From an uncultured Ignavibacterium sp. (GTDB taxonomy: Bacteria > Bacteroidota > Ignavibacteria > Ignavibacteriales > Ignavibacteriaceae), in NCBI GenBank assembly GCA_937125135.1, contig CAKZLD010000238.1, positions 1 to 39,909 on the forward strand: a stretch of 39,909 nucleotides of DNA, written 5' to 3'. The notes beneath the pieces are model-generated. The model was not told the origin of the DNA. It saw nothing but the letters and a program-made list of their open reading frames with translations, and searched no databases. A program made the translations under genes and the position numbers. Of this stretch, positions 1-8,758 are shown piece by piece (the stretch's first letter is position 1; every line of letters begins with the position of its first letter).

Positions 1-2202
1 TTTTACTCTGACATTAATTCTGAGAGAATTTATTTCGGAAATAATATTTACGATTTTGCAACTTCAATATCTTTTGATACAGATTCAATTAACTTTTCAG
101 CTAAAGGATTTATTGAAGATTTGCTGAGTTTCAATTTCTTTTCTTCAAATAAGATTTACGAGGATAAAATCAACTCTAGATTTGATAATCTTGTGTTGAA
201 TTTCAGAGGGATTCCTGTCTCCAACAAAGAACAGATAATGTTATCATATTCAAAAGGTAATATTGAAATTGGTCAATTTAAACTAAAACTTGGAAACGGT
301 TTATTTGAAAGCAAAGGAATTTTTGGTGAATCTTCTGATGGACTTATTGAATTTAGTATATCTGATTTAGAAGGAAGTTCAGTTCTCGATAGATTACTAA
401 ATTTACCAGCTTCGAGCAGAATTAATTCAAAAATTAATCTTGCCGGAAAAGTAACTGGCAGTTTAAGTAACCCGATAGTTTCCTTTAGTTCTGATTTAGA
501 TGATATATTCATAAATAAAAATCCATTTGGCTCAATTAAAGCAGGTATGACTTACTCCGAGCAGATTATAAATATTGATTTAAGACTTATTGAAAAAATT
601 GGAGAGAATATTTTCGAACGACTAACCGTTGCAGGTAACATTCCATTAAAGAGTTCAATCAAAAAGAATGATTCGGTTAATAACAATAATGAAATTGAAT
701 TAAAAGTAATTGCAGATGATTTGAACCTATCTCCGCTTGGTAAAATTTTCCCTCAGGTAGAAGTCAATAATGGATTTATAGAAAGTGAAATTTATATAAA
801 TGGCACTTTGACCAAACCAATTGTTGTTGGATACTTAAATTTAGTTGACATCGCTATTAAGCCTTCGTTTAATAATCTTAATTACTATGTAAACTCAAAT
901 ATCTTCTGGGATGACGAAAAAATTACAATAGAAAATGCCTCTATAACAAACGAAGCCAATATCAGAAATGCCGGGACAATTTTGTGTAATGGTTTTATCA
1001 AACTAAAAGAAATGAGTCTCGATTCTGTTTCTATTACAGCAAAAGGAAAACTAAAAGTGCTGGATCAAATATCCAAAGAAGTTAATCAGTTTATTTACGG
1101 TGATTTGACAATCGAATCTAAATCAGACATTACTTTTTCACTAACTGAAAATGAAATAAGTCTTAATCTTCCTGTAAATATTTCAAAAGCAGATTTGGTG
1201 TTACCACTTTCACGCACCGCATATTCGAATACTTCAGATATCATTTATCGTTTTGCTTCCTCATTCGAAAAATCTGATGTTGAATCAGAACTCGATAAAT
1301 TGGTTGAAGAATTTGAAAGCAGAAGAAAAGCATCAGCCGGCATAAATGGCTCAAAAAGTTTAAACTACAATATTGATGTAAGTATCAGCAATGAAGCGAA
1401 AGTTGTGGTCGTTCTTTCAAAAGAATTAAATCAGGATTTAGTAGCATTGCTTTCTGGAAATATAAATCTGATTTCCAAAGATGGAATCGAACGAACAAGC
1501 GGTCAATTTAATCTTCTTGAAGGTTCAAAACTTTCTTTCATAAAAACATTTGAAGCCAGAGGGAATGTACGATTCGAAAAACTTGATAATCCATTACTTG
1601 ATATAACTGCAACTTACCGAGATTATATCTATCCTGTAACAGAAACAGGAACTTCACAGGAGCAGGAAGTAGCAGTTAAAATTAAACTAAAGGGTCAACT
1701 TAACGAGCTTAATCAGAATTTTGTAAGAGATCCTGAAAATATTGGCGTTTATATCGGAACAGAAAATATTCAGAAGGAACAAAGGGATGAATCTAAAACA
1801 CCTACCGATGCCTTATTCTTTATAATCGCAGGCAAATTCACTGATGGGGCAACTTTGCAGGAAAGAAGCACTGTAGCTTCCACTGCTACAAGTTTTGCGG
1901 GTTCTATAATCGGAAATGTTTTAAATCAGTATCTTGGTGATTATGTAAGAAGTGTTCAATTGAGGCAATTTGGTGATCAAACAAAATTCAGTTTGATTGG
2001 TAAAGTCGGAAATTTCAGATATGAAATAGGCGGGACAACAGAAGTATTTCAGGATTTGAGCCGGGCTAACGTTAAAATTGAATTACCAATTCAACAAAGA
2101 TTAATACTGCGTCTTGAAAGAAAAGAATCTATTACAGATCAATCAACAGTGAATGCCTCTCTTTATAACGAGTTTGGCGTTAAATATAAATTCGAGTTTT
2201 AA
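1..2202 (+). CDS. tamB: TamB-like translocation/assembly protein, C-terminal part (5' end outside window)
   Basis: The reading frame is open from base 1, so this is the C-terminal ~733 residues of a larger protein. The sequence is long, almost entirely beta-rich, with repeated short strands, and shows the TamB (DUF490) C-terminal pattern: an NLLEGSKLSF segment, then a G-x-V-x-F strand, then a P-L-L-D-I-T-A strand near 1500-1610. It ends in LYNEFGVKYKFEF with a terminal Phe, as in the outer-membrane-facing TamB end. TamB proteins span the periplasm and, with an Omp85 partner, help assemble outer-membrane proteins or move lipids. Its stop overlaps the rnr start by one base (TAATG), so the two are probably translationally coupled. 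No Omp85 partner is visible upstream because the window starts inside the gene. The family is fairly sure; the exact role is inference. Confidence 0.82.
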   Translation, partial: FYSDINSERIYFGNNIYDFATSISFDTDSINFSAKGFIEDLLSFNFFSSNKIYEDKINSRFDNLVLNFRGIPVSNKEQIMLSYSKGNIEIGQFKLKLGNGLFESKGIFGESSDGLIEFSISDLEGSSVLDRLLNLPASSRINSKINLAGKVTGSLSNPIVSFSSDLDDIFINKNPFGSIKAGMTYSEQIINIDLRLIEKIGENIFERLTVAGNIPLKSSIKKNDSVNNNNEIELKVIADDLNLSPLGKIFPQVEVNNGFIESEIYINGTLTKPIVVGYLNLVDIAIKPSFNNLNYYVNSNIFWDDEKITIENASITNEANIRNAGTILCNGFIKLKEMSLDSVSITAKGKLKVLDQISKEVNQFIYGDLTIESKSDITFSLTENEISLNLPVNISKADLVLPLSRTAYSNTSDIIYRFASSFEKSDVESELDKLVEEFESRRKASAGINGSKSLNYNIDVSISNEAKVVVVLSKELNQDLVALLSGNINLISKDGIERTSGQFNLLEGSKLSFIKTFEARGNVRFEKLDNPLLDITATYRDYIYPVTETGTSQEQEVAVKIKLKGQLNELNQNFVRDPENIGVYIGTENIQKEQRDESKTPTDALFFIIAGKFTDGATLQERSTVASTATSFAGSIIGNVLNQYLGDYVRSVQLRQFGDQTKFSLIGKVGNFRYEIGGTTEVFQDLSRANVKIELPIQQRLILRLERKESITDQSTVNASLYNEFGVKYKFEF

Positions 2203-4298
2203 TGAAAAAAGAATTAAAATCATTCTTTAAGAAGTTTTCTGATCAATCCTTTAAATCAAAAGAAATTGCCAGAAAACTTGGAATCAAGACCGATCACGAA
2301 TATCAGCAGCTCAAAGCAACTTTATACAAACTCTATCAGGAGAACTATCTGATAAGAATCGGTAAAAAATATAAACTAAACATATTGCCTACCTCAAATA
2401 AAATAACAGGGACTTTATCACTTACCGAAGAAGGTTATGGATTTGTAATTCCTGATAACAAATCTTTGAAAGATATTTTTATTCCCACCAGATATATTGG
2501 AAATGCTTTTAATGGTGACAAGGTTGAAGTTTTATTGTTTGCTACAAAAAAGGGAAAAAATCTTGAAGGACAGATAATCTCTGTAATTTCAAGAAAAAGG
2601 AAAGAGTTTATTGGAGTTCTGAAACAAAAAAAATCTCTGCCTTATATTGTCCCTGAAGAGCCTGATGTTCACAAAGATATTCTCATTGATCCTAAATCAT
2701 TAAAAGATGCAAAGTTTGGAGATAAGGTCGTTGTCGGAAATCTAACTTGGGACGAAGAAACTTCCAATCCGGTAGGAGAAATAATAGAGGTTTTCGGTCA
2801 ACATGATAATCTTGAAGTTGAAGTAGTTTCTATCGCAAGAGATTTTGGAATACCTTTCTCATTCACAAAAAAATCTTTGGATGAAGCAAAAAATATTAGT
2901 CCGATTATAGATAAAAAACATTTATCAGATAGAATAGATTTCAGAGATAAAATAGTTTTTACAATAGATCCCGATGATGCCAAGGATTTTGATGATGCTC
3001 TTTCAATTGAAAAAAACGAGAACGGTAATTTTTTAGTTGGAATTCACATCGCAGATGTAAGCCACTATATCATTCCTGATTCAAATCTTGATAAAGAAGC
3101 TCTTGCAAGAGGAAATAGTGTTTACCTTGTGGGTAAAGCAATTCCAATGCTTCCTGAAGAATTATCCAACGGAATTTGTTCCTTAAAGCCAAATGAAGAT
3201 AGGCTTACTTATTCGGTAATTGCAGAGCTTACACCAAGAGGAAAAGTTGTAAATCATCAGATAAAGAAAAGTGTTATAAACAGCAAAAGAAGATTTACTT
3301 ACGAAGAAGTTCAGGAAATTATTGAAACAGGAAGTGGTGATTTTGCAGATGAAATATTGGAGCTCGATAAACTTGCTAAAACTCTTCGAAAGAAAAGAAT
3401 GAAAGCAGGCAGTTTTGATTTTAACACATCTGAAGTCAAATTCAAACTTGATGAATCCGGATATCCAATTGAAGCTTTTGTAAAAACTATGAAAGACAGC
3501 AACATGCTTGTTGAAGAGTTTATGCTTCTTGCAAATAAAATAGTTGCCGAGGAATTTTCAAGGAATAAAAAACTTGCCTCAAAACCTTTTGTTTTCAGAG
3601 TGCACGACTTACCTGATCAGGATAAAATAAATGAATTTGCAAGATTTGTTAAATCTTTGGGATATCAATTAAATCCATCAAACATTAAACGACCAACAGA
3701 ATTTCAGAAAGTACTTGAACAGGCGAAAGGAAAAGCAGAAGAAAATTTAATCAATGAGTTAGCAATTCGCTCAATGGCTAAAGCTTTTTATTCTACTCAA
3801 AATATCGGGCATTACGGATTGGGATTTAAGTATTACACTCATTTCACATCCCCAATCAGACGATATAGTGATTTAATTGTTCATAGACTACTATTCGGCT
3901 ATTTGCAAAAGAAGACAAAAAATCTTTATGATAATGAAGAATTAGAAGAAATTTGTGAACATATTTCTGCCACCGAAAGAATCGCAATGGAAGCTGAAAG
4001 ATTTTCTGTTAAACTTAAACAAGTCGAACTTTTGTCTAATCAATTGGGTTATGAATTTGATGCTATTATTTCTGGTATAGTTCATTTTGGAATTTTTGTT
4101 AAAATTACAACCATCTTAGCCGAAGGATTGATTAGACTACGCGACCTTGATGATGATTTTTACATCTATGATGAAAAAAAGTATGCTATTATTGGAAGGC
4201 GAACAAAAAAAATGTACAGACTTGGTGATAAAGTTACAGTTAAACTTGTTAAAGTAAATTCCGATAAAATGGAATTAGATTTTACAATCGTTGATTAA
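2202..4298 (+). CDS. rnr: Ribonuclease R (3'-5' exoribonuclease)
   Basis: This is a 698-residue processive 3'-5' exoribonuclease that degrades structured RNA. Order of domains: an N-terminal winged-helix-like segment (about 1-60), two cold-shock OB folds (about 65-215), the RNB catalytic domain with the signature DPDDAKDFDDA at 256-266, where Asp256, Asp262, Asp264 and Asp265 are the expected Mg2+ ligands, and a C-terminal S1 domain (about 615-698; motif SGIVHFGIFVKI). It is shorter than E. coli RNase R (813 aa) and lacks the long Lys-rich tail, which is common outside the gammaproteobacteria. The ATG overlaps the tamB stop (TAATG). It is followed 16 bases later by the metallopeptidase/barrel gene, so all three are probably one transcript. 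Confidence 0.95.
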   Translation: MKKELKSFFKKFSDQSFKSKEIARKLGIKTDHEYQQLKATLYKLYQENYLIRIGKKYKLNILPTSNKITGTLSLTEEGYGFVIPDNKSLKDIFIPTRYIGNAFNGDKVEVLLFATKKGKNLEGQIISVISRKRKEFIGVLKQKKSLPYIVPEEPDVHKDILIDPKSLKDAKFGDKVVVGNLTWDEETSNPVGEIIEVFGQHDNLEVEVVSIARDFGIPFSFTKKSLDEAKNISPIIDKKHLSDRIDFRDKIVFTIDPDDAKDFDDALSIEKNENGNFLVGIHIADVSHYIIPDSNLDKEALARGNSVYLVGKAIPMLPEELSNGICSLKPNEDRLTYSVIAELTPRGKVVNHQIKKSVINSKRRFTYEEVQEIIETGSGDFADEILELDKLAKTLRKKRMKAGSFDFNTSEVKFKLDESGYPIEAFVKTMKDSNMLVEEFMLLANKIVAEEFSRNKKLASKPFVFRVHDLPDQDKINEFARFVKSLGYQLNPSNIKRPTEFQKVLEQAKGKAEENLINELAIRSMAKAFYSTQNIGHYGLGFKYYTHFTSPIRRYSDLIVHRLLFGYLQKKTKNLYDNEELEEICEHISATERIAMEAERFSVKLKQVELLSNQLGYEFDAIISGIVHFGIFVKITTILAEGLIRLRDLDDDFYIYDEKKYAIIGRRTKKMYRLGDKVTVKLVKVNSDKMELDFTIVD

Positions 4299-4314
4299 AC
4301 AAGGAGTTTAATAA

Positions 4315-7300
4315 ATGAAGAAATTATTGATTTTATTTTTAATACTTGCCACTGCGTTTGAAGTATTCGCACAATTTGGAAAAAATAAAGTTCAATACAA
4401 AGATTATGTTTGGTATTACATTCAAACAGAGCACTTCGATATTTATTTCAACGAAGGTGGAGAAACTTTAACAGAATTTACTGCACAAGCAGCAGAAGAT
4501 GCGTTAAAATCAATTCAAAATACTTTTAATTATAAAATCAGCAGCAGAATCACTTTAATTATTTACAACTCTCAAAATGATTTTCAGGAAACAAACGTAG
4601 TTGACGTTTATTTGAGTGAAGGAATTCAGGGTTTTACTGAGTTATTTAAGAACAGAGTAGTTGTTCAGTTTACAGGCTCTTATAAACAATATAGACATTT
4701 AATTCACCACGAGCTTGTTCACGCCGTAATGAACGATATGTTTTATGGCGGATCAATTCAAAACATAATATCAAATAATATTACACTTTCATTTCCACTA
4801 TGGTTTTCAGAAGGATTAGCTGAATATGAATCTTTAGGTTGGGATGTTGACACTGATATGTATATCCGTGATGCAATAATAAGTGGAACATTACCAGACT
4901 TAATGAATCTTGATGGTTATTTTGCTTATCGCGGTGGGCAATCAGTTCTTTATTTTATTGCAAATAAGTATGGTAAACAAAAAATTGCCGAACTAATGAA
5001 TAAAATAAAAGGAACAGGCAATTTTCCGGAAGCATTCAAACAAACTATTGGAATTGATTTAAAGGAATTTGGTGAAAGATGGAAAAAGGAAATCAAAAAA
5101 ACTTATTGGCCAGATATTGCTACAAGACAAGATCCCGAAGATTTTTCTAAAAGACTAACTAATCCTAAAAATGATGATGGATTTTTCAATTCAAGCCCTG
5201 CACTCTCACCACAAGGAGACAAAATTGCTTTTATTTCGAATCGCGATTTCTTCTTTGATGTCTTCCTGATGGATGCAGCAGATGGAAAAATTATTAAAAA
5301 ATTAGTTCGTGGAAACAGAACTCCTGACTTTGAAGAGCTTAACATTTTAACCCCGGGTTTAACTTGGTCACCTGATGGTAAAAAAATCGCTCTCTCTGCA
5401 AAAAGTAACGGATTCGATAATATTTATGTTATTGATATAAACACAGAAAAAAATGAAATTCTCCCAATTAAAATGGATGGAATTAGCAGTGTTACTTGGT
5501 CTCGCGATGGGAAAAGACTTGCATTCGTGGGACAGAACAAAAAACAATCTGATATCTATATCTATGATTTTGAAACTAAAGAACTGAATAATCTTACTAA
5601 TGATATTTTTGGTGATTATGATCCGAGTTGGTCGCACGATAATTCTCAAATTTATTTTATATCAGACCGTGGTAATTACTTGAAAACTGATTATCACTTA
5701 ACCGGCGATGAGGTTTATAAGATTGACTATCATCAAAAAGATATTTACAGAATTAACGTCAATGACAGAACTATTAAAAGAATTACCAATTTGCCAGAAA
5801 GTGATGAAACTTCGGTCAATGAAGACGCCGAAGGAAAAAATCTGATACTGATTTCTGATATCAACGGAATAAATAATATCTACACAATTCCAATATCTGA
5901 TTCCGAAATAATAAGTGAATCGGAAATGAAACCAATTACTAATTCATTGACAGGATTGTATCAGCTCTCTTTGTCCTATGATACAAAAAAATTAGTATTC
6001 TCAACTTTATCTCAATCCGTTTTTAATATCTTTTTAATGAATAATCCATTCGAAAGCAAAACTCAATTAACACAGCTTGAGCCAACTTTATATATACAAC
6101 AGCTTCGTAATAAAGATATTAAAAGTGACGAGGTAATAATCATTACTGAATCTGAGACCAAAGATTCCGAAAAAGATTCGAAAAATGATATTTCAATATT
6201 TACCGGAAACATCGTGGTCAGTCCTGATACTGCTGACAAAGAAGGAATTGATTATTCGAGATATATTTTCGGAAGACAGGATACAACAAGTTCCAAAAAA
6301 GATATTACTAACCTTTTTACTCCAAATGATAATCTTGATGACAATGGTAATTTTAGAGTCAGAAAATATAAAATCACTTTTGCACCTGATCTAGTTTATG
6401 CAAATGCCGGCTATAGTACTTTTTACGGTTTGATTGGAACCACTATTCTTTCATTCAGTGATGTACTTGGTGATCACCGTTTAATTGGAGTTACAGGTTT
6501 ACAAATTGATTTAAAGAATAGCGATTACGGATTAGCTTATTATAATTTGGGCGGAAGAATAAACTTCGGAGTAGAAGGTTTTCACACTGCAAGATTTGTA
6601 AATATCATTAAAGGGAATTATAGCTATTTATATCGTTTCAGAAACCTGCAAGTTTCTGTTAATGCTAATTATCCCTTGAACAGATTTTACAGAGTTGAAA
6701 CTGGTCTTAGTTATATGAATGTTCGAAGTGAAAATCTTGATAACATCAGATTTCCATTGCAGGAAGATAATTTTGTTGTACCATCTCTTTCATTTGTTCA
6801 CGACAATATTCTATTTGGTTATACAGCACCAATCGAAGGAACCCGATACAGATTCGACACATACGGAAATCCCGGACTAAACAAAAAGAAATTGAGTTTT
6901 TGGACAATTACTGGTGATTACAGAACCTACTTTAGATTTTTCACGGATTACAGTTTTGCAATGCGTTTTTCAATGGGCTATTCTTCAGGAGCAAATGCTC
7001 AAAGGTTTTTCCTCGGTGGAACAGAAAACTGGATTAACAGAAGTTTTGCAACAACAGAAATCCCGCTAGAATCAAATACTGATTTTGCTTTTCTTACAGT
7101 TGTTTTACCAATGCGTGGCTTTGATTATTCGGAAAGAATAGGAACAAAGTATGCTTTGATGAACTATGAACTTCGTTTCCCCTTAATTAGATATATCATA
7201 CCAGCTGGATTACCTATTTTCTTCAATAATATTCTTGGTGTTGCCTTTTTAGATGTTGGAACTGCTTGGACGAAAAACGAGCGTCTTCAATTATTTACCC

Positions 7301-7467
7301 GTAACGATAGAGATGAAATCAAAACGAAAGATTTACTTATCGGAACTGGTCTGGGAACAAGAGTTTATTTATTCGGTTTCATCTTAAAGTTTGATTATGC
7401 TTGGTCTTATACAGTTGAGAAGTGGTCTAAACCAAAATTTTATTTTTCTTTAGGATTAGATTTTTAA
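4315..7467 (+). CDS. Exported HExxH metallopeptidase - PD40 propeller - Omp85-type barrel fusion
   Basis: A protein of 1050 residues with a signal peptide (residues 1-19, ending VFA-Q). Residues about 30-260 resemble peptidase-MA-like gluzincins: His132-Glu133-Leu-Val-His136 is an HExxH zinc site and WFSEGLAEY (163-171) supplies the probable third ligand Glu166 or Glu170. Residues about 275-610 contain repeated PD40/TolB-like propeller blades (SPQGDKIAFIS, SPDGKKIALSA, SRDGKRLAFVG, SHDNSQIYFIS). After an acidic, Ser/Asp-rich linker (about 625-690) comes a barrel of about 360 residues with an MRGF motif at 933-936, matching the Omp85 loop-6 (V/I)RG(F/Y) signature, and a C-terminal Phe (FSLGLDF). 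No POTRA domain is apparent. A strong AAGGAG at 4301-4306 sits 8 nt before the ATG. I infer a surface- or periplasm-facing protease anchored by its own barrel; substrate unknown. Confidence 0.85.
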   Translation: MKKLLILFLILATAFEVFAQFGKNKVQYKDYVWYYIQTEHFDIYFNEGGETLTEFTAQAAEDALKSIQNTFNYKISSRITLIIYNSQNDFQETNVVDVYLSEGIQGFTELFKNRVVVQFTGSYKQYRHLIHHELVHAVMNDMFYGGSIQNIISNNITLSFPLWFSEGLAEYESLGWDVDTDMYIRDAIISGTLPDLMNLDGYFAYRGGQSVLYFIANKYGKQKIAELMNKIKGTGNFPEAFKQTIGIDLKEFGERWKKEIKKTYWPDIATRQDPEDFSKRLTNPKNDDGFFNSSPALSPQGDKIAFISNRDFFFDVFLMDAADGKIIKKLVRGNRTPDFEELNILTPGLTWSPDGKKIALSAKSNGFDNIYVIDINTEKNEILPIKMDGISSVTWSRDGKRLAFVGQNKKQSDIYIYDFETKELNNLTNDIFGDYDPSWSHDNSQIYFISDRGNYLKTDYHLTGDEVYKIDYHQKDIYRINVNDRTIKRITNLPESDETSVNEDAEGKNLILISDINGINNIYTIPISDSEIISESEMKPITNSLTGLYQLSLSYDTKKLVFSTLSQSVFNIFLMNNPFESKTQLTQLEPTLYIQQLRNKDIKSDEVIIITESETKDSEKDSKNDISIFTGNIVVSPDTADKEGIDYSRYIFGRQDTTSSKKDITNLFTPNDNLDDNGNFRVRKYKITFAPDLVYANAGYSTFYGLIGTTILSFSDVLGDHRLIGVTGLQIDLKNSDYGLAYYNLGGRINFGVEGFHTARFVNIIKGNYSYLYRFRNLQVSVNANYPLNRFYRVETGLSYMNVRSENLDNIRFPLQEDNFVVPSLSFVHDNILFGYTAPIEGTRYRFDTYGNPGLNKKKLSFWTITGDYRTYFRFFTDYSFAMRFSMGYSSGANAQRFFLGGTENWINRSFATTEIPLESNTDFAFLTVVLPMRGFDYSERIGTKYALMNYELRFPLIRYIIPAGLPIFFNNILGVAFLDVGTAWTKNERLQLFTRNDRDEIKTKDLLIGTGLGTRVYLFGFILKFDYAWSYTVEKWSKPKFYFSLGLDF

Positions 7468-7762
7468 CAAGATATTATTTTAACAGAAACTTCTGTAATA
7501 TTTCTTATTTGTCAGTCTGATTAGGTAACTAACTGATGAGGAAGACAGCTGTTGGCGGTGACACCCTTCAGTTGTACTACATCTCAGGATAACGCCCTTC
7601 CATTCCACTATCGCTCAGGGTGAGACTCTTTGATTGAACTACTGATCAGAGTGACGTCCTTCGATTGAACTACCGATCAGGGTATCAGATTTCTTGAATT
7701 TTTCTGACTTCTTTGAAATCAATTCCAATTAAAAATTTACAAATAGTTTCGTCTATTGAATC
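7468..7762. other. Intergenic region between convergent genes, holding a tandem repeat
   Basis: This gap lies between the ends of two convergent genes. I see no coding frame of note. It contains the four-unit repeat at 7558-7681, annotated separately. A short inverted repeat (ACAGAA/TTCTGT at 7483-7496) has a 2-nt loop and is too small to call a terminator. The part from about 7540 to 7685 is visibly richer in G+C than the flanking AT-rich sequence. Confidence 0.8.
7558..7681. repeat. Four tandem degenerate 31-bp repeat units
   Basis: Four head-to-tail units of exactly 31 bp start at 7558, 7589, 7620 and 7651. Each follows the pattern (G/A)T(G/A)A(C/G), two bases, a (C/T)CTT core, a variable middle ending CTA(C/T), then a TCAG-type end. 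Units 3 and 4 are the most alike and share TGATTGAACTAC / CGATTGAACTAC followed by (T/C)GATCAG(A/G). Each unit is weakly palindromic (CCTTCGAT against ATCAGG). The array ends where GTATCAG breaks the pattern. I recall similar CCTTCGA...CTCAGGGTGAC units scattered in intergenic DNA of related genomes, but that cannot be checked here. There are no spacers, so it is not a CRISPR array. Confidence 0.85.
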
Positions 7763-8752
7763 CTATTCGTTTTTAAATGGGTTATCTCTGCTTTCATCGA
7801 AAAAAGGTCTGTAATAATCATTACTTTCATATTCCTGAACCCAGCCGTTTTCCAATTCATATTTTTCTAATAAATCAATTGCTTTCTGATATTCTTTGTA
7901 TGATATAGTTCTATTTATCAACTCATATTTATGTGCGTTATTTGTTGGGTAATATTGCGACATCAAAGAGATATGAATTTTTTTATCTAATTCCGAGATG
8001 AACCTGAATATTCTTTCAGTATCTGCAAGTCCATTTGGCAGAATTAAATGCCTGATAATCAATCCTCTCATCAAAACATTATTATCAATAACCAACTCAC
8101 TCCCAACCTGATTGTACATTTCTTTGATAGCTGATTTAGTTACTTCAAAGTAATTTTTTGCTTTTGAATAAATCTTCGCTGTTTCATCATCACCATATTT
8201 GAAGTCGGGTAGGTAAATATCAATGATATCATCAAACAATTTTAATGTCTGAACAGAATCATAACCATTTGAATTATAAATGATAGGAATATTCAATCCC
8301 TTCTTCGAGGCAAGAAAAATTGCGTGAATTATTGGAGCAGCAAAATGTGTTGGCGAAACTAATCCAATATTGTGGCTTTTTCTTGATTGTAATCCAAGCA
8401 TTATCCTTGAAAGCTGATCAACGGATATTTCATTATTCTTTTCTGTCTGTGGATTTTGGCTAATAAGGTAGTTCTGACAGTAAACACACTTTAAGTTACA
8501 GTTACCAAAGAAAATATTTCCTGCTCCTCTGTTGCCTGATATCAAAGGCTCTTCACCAAAATGAAGAGTATATGAAGAAACAATTGGTTTATCAGTACTG
8601 AAGCATAAAGAAGTCTGTCCGTCAAGTCTGTTTACTTTACATTCATTCGGACAGCAAATGCATTCTTTAAATATCTCATATGCCGCATCAATTCTTTTTT
8701 CAAACTCTGAATCACTTATTTTTTTATAAGAAGGAATGAAATCCTTTGACAT
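7763..8752 (-). CDS. Radical SAM protein, PflX-like (COG1313 type)
   Basis: A protein of 329 residues with the radical SAM [4Fe-4S] motif CxxxCxxC at Cys85, Cys89 and Cys92 (context GNCNLKCVYCQNY). It also has an N-terminal cysteine cluster (Cys31, Cys33, Cys34, Cys38, Cys50) typical of the PflX group, relatives of pyruvate formate-lyase activating enzyme. Members cleave S-adenosylmethionine to make a 5'-deoxyadenosyl radical; the substrate of this subgroup is not known to me. No glycyl-radical enzyme is encoded nearby, so a PFL-activating role has no contextual support. It is the last gene of the rpmH-rnpA-yidC-patatin operon; its ATG is 6 nt past the patatin stop. Confidence 0.85.
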   Translation of the reverse strand: MSKDFIPSYKKISDSEFEKRIDAAYEIFKECICCPNECKVNRLDGQTSLCFSTDKPIVSSYTLHFGEEPLISGNRGAGNIFFGNCNLKCVYCQNYLISQNPQTEKNNEISVDQLSRIMLGLQSRKSHNIGLVSPTHFAAPIIHAIFLASKKGLNIPIIYNSNGYDSVQTLKLFDDIIDIYLPDFKYGDDETAKIYSKAKNYFEVTKSAIKEMYNQVGSELVIDNNVLMRGLIIRHLILPNGLADTERIFRFISELDKKIHISLMSQYYPTNNAHKYELINRTISYKEYQKAIDLLEKYELENGWVQEYESNDYYRPFFDESRDNPFKNE

Positions 8753-8758
8753 AATTTT

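Noticed and set aside
5368-5649. Minus-strand open frame inside the metallopeptidase/barrel gene
   Set aside because: It is a shadow of the PD40 repeat region, with no ribosome site and an isoleucine-rich, non-protein-like composition.
7483-7496. Terminator after the metallopeptidase/barrel gene
   Set aside because: The stem is only 6 bp with a 2-nt loop, and no T-run follows it.
7558-7681. CRISPR array
   Set aside because: The 31-bp units abut each other with no spacers, are diverged, and there is no cas gene in the window.
7763-8752. Pyruvate formate-lyase activating enzyme
   Set aside because: The cysteine-rich N-terminus fits the PflX group instead, and there is no formate-lyase or other glycyl-radical enzyme nearby.
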